A DNA stretch of 64,000 nt, taken from Zantedeschia hybrid cultivar (Eukaryota > Streptophyta > Magnoliopsida > Alismatales > Araceae). The notes beneath the pieces are model-generated. The model worked only from the letters and a program-made list of their open reading frames with translations, searched no databases and was not told where the DNA came from. How positions within the stretch are numbered: position 1 is the first letter of the stretch; each line of letters opens with the position of its first letter. A program made the translations under genes and the position numbers. Of this stretch, positions 57,839-64,000 are shown piece by piece. The stretch is from positions 26,327,614 through 26,391,613 of the forward strand of contig JARZZO010000008.1 in the NCBI GenBank assembly GCA_030544215.1, read 5' to 3'.

Positions 57839-57898
<60 letters not shown>
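57839..57898. repeat. (GA)n microsatellite
   Basis: An uninterrupted GA run of about 58 bases. Confidence 0.95.
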
Positions 57899-57902
<4 letters not shown>

Positions 57903-58050
57903 CCAAGAAATCCTGTTCATATTTCTATGGAATGAGAACCATTTACCAAGAAAGGCATTTTATTAATGGCTCCCAGACAATTATAGAAGGAGCTCCTTGC
58001 TTGCACAATGAAGAACGGCTTCCTAGAAAGAGTATAAAATAATCACTATT

Positions 58051-58109
58051 TATTTTTGAAAATATCGCGCAACGGCCAGGACCTAGACTACCAACCCTGA
58101 GACCCGGAC
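58051..58109. mobile_element. very short insertion with 14-bp direct repeats
   Basis: A 59-base stretch with a GC-rich core (58067-58106) is flanked by AAATAATCACTATT on both sides (58037-58050 and 58110-58123). The exact 14-base duplicates suggest retroposition of a short RNA fragment. The T-rich left end would then be the tail of a minus-strand copy. Confidence 0.4.
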
Positions 58110-58739
58110 AAATAATCACTATTCAATACGCAAAACTTGCTAGCCACAAGGCAGTTAGGACATGCCATCAATCCCCTTCAGAAACGTAGGCATGGACCGC
58201 ATGGTTGTCTTCACAAAAAAGTTGTGTGGATTGGTCGAATCTTAACCTTTGGAAATATTTGTTCTAGGTACGCATATAGGTTTGGCCAAATACCAGAGCG
58301 CTTGCCCTTCAGAAATCTGATATGATCAACCCTTTTATCTTGTAACTTCTTTTTCATGGCCGCATGCATCAACGCCTCTTCCCAGGAGAAGCTCCCCTCC
58401 AACAATCATTGTAGCACATTATTGAACTTAATTTTGCGTGTGTAATTTCCAGTGCGAATTTCTGATGTCTTGAAGAAAAGTACACATCCTGTAAAGAAAA
58501 AGATTGACCTGGTACCCCTTCGCTGGGTCATCCATTGTTTGCGTGCATTAAAGTGCGGTCTTCGTATGTCTCAAGTTGAGTTTGCAGAGATTCTGTGATA
58601 AGAACACGACTATGCCTCCTGTGGTTATACCTCAATTTATACAACTTAGTGTTTAAATGGTCTGGCCTTGTCACATGAACCCCTTAACGTGATGAACTTT
58701 GATTTTGACCCAAAGATGCTCGTCTAAAGTTAGGGTGAT

Positions 58740-59080
58740 ACATAGCACTTGTTTGATATAGCACTAGGGTAAAGCAGTTGCAACAACTAGCACTTGTTTG
58801 ATGTAGCAATAGGGGTAAAGCTCCAGTTTGATGTAACACTAGGTTAAAGCAGTTGCAACAACAAATCAGCCATGGATTTTCAACAGCTCAAGTTTATATA
58901 CACGACGTACGAAAACCGAGTTAAACTGACCTGGTTCAGTGCATGAATTAACTTAAAAATTGCAATTTAAACTAACCTGGACATTCCCCTCTTTTATAAA
59001 CTTCAGATATTGTTTACCATGATATTCTGTCCATTTTCAAATCAGCCACGAATTCCCAACAGCTCAAGTTTACATAGACT
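58740..59080. repeat. short tandem duplications
   Basis: TAGCACTTGTTTGAT(A/G)TAGCA with GGTAAAGCAGTTGCAACAAC recurs in 58745-58865. A second pair, AAATCAGCCA(T/C)GGATT-like with CAACAGCTCAAGTTTA, is at 58863 and 59039. Confidence 0.55.
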
Positions 59081-59556
59081 CGTGCTTGATGCACAAAAAC
59101 AAGGCCCTTTGACTCTTTTCTAATAATAAAACAAAACTCCTAATATATAAGAAGTTCCAACTTGAGAGAGGAAGAAAAGTAGACTTTGCTTCTGCCGTTT
59201 AAATCACTGAGTCCTTTAACAGACAATATGGTTTCAGACAGTCAAACCTTCGTTGATGGTGAAATTTCAGAATCTATCACCATTGCTGTGTACATTTACA
59301 ATGACATACATGCAACATCCCTGAGTTCAGATGTACTCAACTTGCCTCAACATTCCCTTTTCCAAAAGAGAAAAATAATTCTCGCAACATACAATTTTGC
59401 GTGGATAAAGACCTAATCCATGTTTCCAAAATTTTAACAGAATTTTACGCACGATTCTACCCTCCCAATATGTAACTGGAAAATTATCCATAGCGCATCA
59501 ATTTACTGTGTTGGATATCATCCAGCAGCCCATGTTTTCATGGGTTCTGCGAGTTT

Positions 59557-59602
59557 TCTTTCTTTTTTTTTTTTTTTTTTTTTGGGGGGGGGGGGGAGCG
59601 GG
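59557..59602. repeat. poly-T run followed by poly-G run
   Basis: About 22 T and 14 G in a row. Run lengths in such places are often unreliable in assemblies. Confidence 0.9.
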
Positions 59603-60603
59603 GGTGTGAAAAAAAATTCTTGATGCTTGGGAAACGGGAAACTTATAGCAGCGGATTGTGGTTGGGAAAGGGAAGGGGATTATATATGAACACATCCACC
59701 AGAGAAGAAAAAACCTTGAAGCAGCTGAAAGCAGCTGATCTTACTCGTTACAAAAATTGACTTGATTCTTACAATGGATGCCTTGCAATGGCTATTTTTT
59801 TTCACATAAAACCGAAAACTGATATACACACATACACTTGAAATATTGTGTACAAACTATTTGAAATACACCTCTCCATATGACTGGTGGAACTTTGTTA
59901 GCACGGCCTATTTAAAGAAAATGCCTTTTTTCCTCCCTCTCCTTTTCTCAATAGCCTGTGAAGATGTCAGACAATACAAGCATCAGAACTTAGGCCCAGA
60001 AAGTCATCCAGTTCCCCACGTTCTCAATTTCAACAATTAGTGCTAATATGATTTAATATGACTAGGAATCAAGACTAATGAAAAAGTACTCTGATTTATG
60101 ATTTTGTTAAATCCAAGGTGCTTGAGAGAGAAGATAAAGATGAAGTTAAGGGGAAGAAAACTACTATTGTCTGTCAAATCATCTTTTATGTCACTTATCA
60201 AAATGACAGAGCTGCCCTTTTATGTTTCATCATAGATGGTTAGGCAATACATCATGTGAGACGAGCAAACGTAAGAATCACCAACTAGGCTCGAGTAGAT
60301 CAGATTCAGAAAGGCTCGTAGCTCATTGATTAATACGAAGCTTCATTTAGGTATAACACACCATGATTCAGAGGGATGTACAGTTTCGAGTAGGAGTAAA
60401 AAGCAATCGTACTGGAAATAGGCATTTTGATGGCTGGACATAATTTCAAGAAACAGTCAACTGCCCGTGGGATCCAGAAAGTAGCACACAGTCATCACTA
60501 TATATTCCTAGATATACGATTTCAAGCCAGGTTGGACATGAATCAGAGGGTGGATGGTCACCAACACTCTAGGCATGAGATATAACAGTAGCGAGTACTG
60601 ACT

Positions 60604-63020
60604 TCAGGAAGGATGACATGATGTAATGTTTGTGGGACCAGAAATCAGGATGGGTTTTAAGGCCCCATAAACAATCAAATCAGGCTGGTCACGTCTGAAG
60701 ATCCATTCAGGATCCCCAAATTCCTGACCAACTCCAATGATCCTTGGACCATGAGTAAAAAAAAGTAATATTTTGGTTGTTAGAGAACATGAATAACATG
60801 ATATTTCATGTTTGGAAGCCACTAACAAACAACAATAATAATGATAGGGACCAAATTAGTAAGCAGTTGGTATACTTGGCAACTGGCAGAATTTCACTTT
60901 ATATCAATTTCATTATGGGTTATCAACCAGAAAGAAGTCAAATCATCCCCCTCCTCATTCCTGGGGCATTCTGCAAGAATGAGAAGAAAATTGAAGAGCT
61001 TATTCCAAAGATTTGAGATGATGCAAGAAATTGTATATGGCAAACAGTTCATAATTGAATGCAGAAAAATGGGCACACACTTGTTCCAATTACCCATGAT
61101 GGTGCAAGTTACGGCATTTTTTCCAACATATTACTTGATGCAACGGACAGCTGTTATGAAGCCACTGGTATCAAGCACTTCCAAAAAATCTTTTCAAACT
61201 ACCACAAATTGATTGTCCCTAGGATGGGTGGACCAAATTGGCATCTTGTGCCATATCTTGCCCAATTACAGTCCCTGTCTACATCACAACACAATTGTGG
61301 AAACAACATCATGGGTGTCTATGGAACAAGCCTGTTTGGTGTCAATCAGACTGATACAACTCATCACATTCATACAAATGGTGAGTCAATAACACAAATC
61401 GACGATTCTTACATCAAAAGACTAGTAAGTTGTGGTCTACCAAAAGAATAAAAAAGCCAAGTCACATTATAAGATGGTTTTCTGTTTTAATCATAGCCTG
61501 CACCATAATGAATCTAGCATTCCATATGCCTATATAATTCTGCCATGGCCGGTCCCAAGCCCTGGTGAGAAAGGAGGGTGTGCATTAGGTTGACAGCCAG
61601 CACTTAAATAAATTTTGTCACAACCCAGTCATGAATCCTTAACCAATTGACTTGATGTTTCTACACTCAACCACAAGTATGGCATTGGATCATTGTTTTC
61701 AAGGTGTCTGCCTAGGCGACAAGGCGTTCCATGCCGCCCAAGGCGACCTGGCGCCTAGGCGAGCAGCCCATTAAGGTGCTCGGTGCTCGCCTAGGCCACC
61801 TAAGGGCATCCAGTCTGCCTAAGGCCTGCCCAGCCCACTTTGTTTTGGAAACAGCCCGCCTTCTTTTAGGTTTGCTTTAGTTATTATAAAAAAGTTGATG
61901 GTATTTCTGTGAAACTACTCAGTCTTCATGTCAAAATAAGGAAATGGCAATCAAACTTCCCACTCAGTTCCCACTTTCAATGGGATTCTTCTGCTAGCGC
62001 ATAACATGTTTCCTCTCTCTCTCTCATGGTCGTTGGAAAGAATGGAATCTTAGATATATTTTATACTTTGTTTACATGTCATGATCATTTAACTAGTAAA
62101 TTTCATATCTTTCATCTTAATTGACAAGTAGTCCTAAATTCTCATTAGTTTTTTCATTCTGCACTTGTAACGTTTCTCAATATTTGCTGTTTATTATATT
62201 TTTTCTTCTACATTAGCGGTATATGTTGAATGTTGTGAATGCCACTGCTAGTTTGCTACCCTTGTATATAGATAAAATAGAATTTAATATGGTCAAAAAT
62301 ATAGATAGTAGTTCTCTTGAAACGTACTAGGTTATATAAACTAGGCTTCGCCTAGGCGCCTCGCCTTGTCGCCTAAGCAGTAAGGTGGTAGGCCACCACT
62401 TTGGTCACCTTAGCCACCTTGACACATTGCATTGGATAGATTAAGATGGCGGGAGAAGATTCACGTATCCGACCCAGATAGATGGGATAAGGCTTTGATG
62501 ATGATGATGATGATATCATATGGCTATATGACTTCAGTTTAAGGGAACCAGACATCTCATTGTTAACAAAATACTAGCCAGAAAATAACCAAGTAAATGA
62601 AAGCCTACTGTATCAGGTATCAGCATAACTTCAGAGCAGGTTAAAGATGTACCCTCATGATAAAAAGCCTCATGATAAGCACAATAGTATCTCGCATCCT
62701 GCACAAAGCATGCACAAAGAATTACATGAGAAACAAATCATAAGCATGAATTATCACTGATAAAATTCTCAAGGAATTAACAGCGACGAAGTATCACAAG
62801 AAGCCCAATTAGTAGGACCAAATCCAAATACTACGTAAAAAAGTCAAGATTGGTCTGTTGTCCTAAGTGGGCGAATTAAAAAAAACTCAAAAAGGAAACG
62901 GAAGATGAAATCAGAGGAAGGAGAAGGTACTCACGGGCTATCGTTTGCCTTTAATTGGTGTTCAGTCCCACTTGAGCTATGAATTGAAAACTCAGTAGCA
63001 CCTCCATATGGAATTATTAT
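60604..63020 (-). CDS. unrecognised gene, four 3'-terminal exons
   Basis: Four minus-strand exons fit together in phase with GT-AG borders: 63020-62935, 62690-62653, 60970-60898 and 60742-60604 (TGA at 60606-60604). They encode about 111 residues with good protein character, including IIPYGGATEFSIHSSSG, YYCAYHEAFYHEECPRN, TSFWLITHNEIDIK and FGDPEWIFRRDQPDLIVYG. I do not recognise the family. The 38-base exon relies on an acceptor after GCGAG at 62691; an alternative acceptor seven bases upstream would break the frame. Upstream exons are expected to the right, beyond 63020 or outside the window. The 1.7-kb intron between the second and third of these exons holds a hAT-like MITE and a SINE tail. 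Confidence 0.45.
61691..62429. mobile_element. hAT-like MITE with 8-bp target duplication
   Basis: CATTGGAT is duplicated at 61683-61690 and 62430-62437. The ends are inverted: CATTGTTTTCAAGGTG on the left and CAATGTGTCAAGGTG read inward from the right. Inner inverted blocks CTGC(C/T)TAGGCGACAAGGCG lie at 61709-61735 and 62358-62380. The 739-bp element has no transposase. Repeated GCCTAGGC palindromes stud both ends. Confidence 0.7.
62440..62515 (+). mobile_element. Au-like SINE 3' end
   Basis: CGTATCCGACCCAGATAGAT followed by GGGATAAGGCTTTGATGATG and an ATG repeat resembles the 3' end of the plant Au SINE (CCGACCCCAA...GGGATAAGGCTT with a trinucleotide tail). Only the tail is present. Confidence 0.45.
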
Positions 63021-64000
63021 CTGCAGAAGTAATTATTTTGATGTAATCTTCATAAATTTTGAAAAAGAAACAACACTGTACAAAATCTAAGGGCAGAAGG
63101 CAAATAGATAGGGAGTATTATAATGTTTTCCAAAGTAAACAAGCAAGATATGGATAAAGAGATTTATAATGTTTCCAAAAGTAAACAAGCAAGATATGGA
63201 TAAAGATAAAACAGGAAATGAAAAAGCAGATTGTATTTATGAGGCTACTCTCCACTGGAGATACAATGAGGCACGAGTTCAAGTCTCAATCTTTGAACAG
63301 TTGGACTTGCCTACTCCACTCTGCCTGTTTTATCTGGACAATTGTATCAGCCTACTCTATATGTGGCAGATACCTGATGGATGAAATACAAAGGGATTTT
63401 TGCAAAAATAACTCTCACAAAATTTTAATTGCAGATTTGTCTATCTTATTTTCATATTAGTTTTTTTAAGTGGATGTGGGAATTTTAAATATAAAAGTAT
63501 AAAATTTATACACGAGATTTTGTTTGATTCCTGACTCTTTATTAAACATGACATGAATGAAGAGTCAAGTTAAATTTGAGGCTTCAAGGTGAGTCCTGGT
63601 TGCAATATTGAATCAAGCATGTGGATTTTGTTTTTGGACCCCTCTCCATCGACCTCGGTCGATCTTAATTACACCAGTGAAGTTATTGGACACCTTTGAC
63701 TAACCTCTTATTCGTGATACTATAATTAATCATGCAACAAATGAAATTTGTGCGAAATTCAAGAGACTCAAAGCACAGAGCACAAATCCAACCAGGGGCA
63801 AAATCTTATCAATCATTCCACATGCCGTTTGCTGGAGTATATGGAAGGAATGCAATGATTATATAGAGAACACTTGTCTTAGAGAAATCCATTATCTCTC
63901 TGTAATTTCTAGAGTTTTTTTAATCTTCTTTGGAGAGGCACCTCACCAATCCTTATTCATGATTGTACCCCCTCCGTTTACGCTTTAATACGATTGGTGG
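63021..64000. other. right flank, no gene assigned
   Basis: AT-rich, possibly an intron or upstream part of the unrecognised minus-strand gene. I find no exon I can support. A 50-base stretch with TAATGTTTTCCAAAGTAAACAAGC is duplicated at 63120 and 63167. Confidence 0.4.

Noticed and set aside
58443..58600. Protein-like stretch without ATG (VLKKSTHPVKKKIDLVPLRWVIHCL) after a possible splice acceptor
   Set aside because: No neighbouring exon fits, no family is recognised, and a stretch of this length is expected by chance in a window of this size.
61059..61451. 130-codon plus-strand ORF
   Set aside because: It overlaps the intron of the better supported minus-strand gene. It has no motif and ordinary AT-biased composition.
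1..64000. CRISPR array, bacterial operon, phage or plasmid signals
   Set aside because: None seen. The introns, retroelements and gene families are those of a plant nuclear genome, and the tandem arrays are minisatellites without CRISPR-like spacers.

Overview
This is plant nuclear DNA, most likely from a non-grass monocot (a palm would fit). Genes are interrupted by spliceosomal introns. The intron-less PPR gene has a very GC-rich 5' end, as is common in monocots. AT-rich intergenic DNA is packed with nested retroelements and MITE-like repeats. The species is my inference; I have run no search.

Four genes can be supported. (1) A WD40 protein of the Swd2/WDR82/APRF1 type lies on the minus strand (19281 down to 9673). 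Eight exons are in frame, but the last exon or exons are not in the window. (2) The AP-1 adaptor medium (mu) subunit lies on the plus strand (39812-48737). Its 11 exons join to a complete 428-residue protein. (3) A single-exon P-class PPR protein lies on the plus strand (52672-54531, 619 residues). (4) The 3' part of an unrecognised gene lies on the minus strand (63020 down to 60604), with four phase-compatible exons.

Layout: 1-8044 is a decayed Ty3/gypsy element on the minus strand, cut by the left window edge. It lies downstream of the last recognisable WD40 exon. 8045-19281 is the WD40 gene, whose 6-kb intron 7 carries a 3.1-kb non-autonomous LTR element (copy A, 12163-15281) inside one unit of a ~640-bp tandem duplication. 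19282-39811 is AT-rich intergenic DNA with tRNA-like SINE traces, minisatellites and a three-level nest. In that nest an old repeat, present twice, received a foldback element (29573-35162). The foldback element in turn received a second type of non-autonomous LTR element (copy C, 31171-35151), which contains two tandem arrays. A TIR element (about 38885-39392) lies just upstream of the AP-1 mu gene. 39812-48737 is AP-1 mu, with copy B of the first LTR family (42422-45512) in its 6.2-kb intron 5. 48738-64000 holds the PPR gene, the unrecognised gene with a hAT-like MITE in an intron, a long hairpin and microsatellites.

The most interesting material is the A/B family. It has no gag or pol. It carries one conserved ORF of about 326 codons that looks like a retropepsin fold with the catalytic Asp motif lost. 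Just upstream lie three regularly built hairpins shared by both copies. Both copies sit in the sense direction inside introns of conserved genes.
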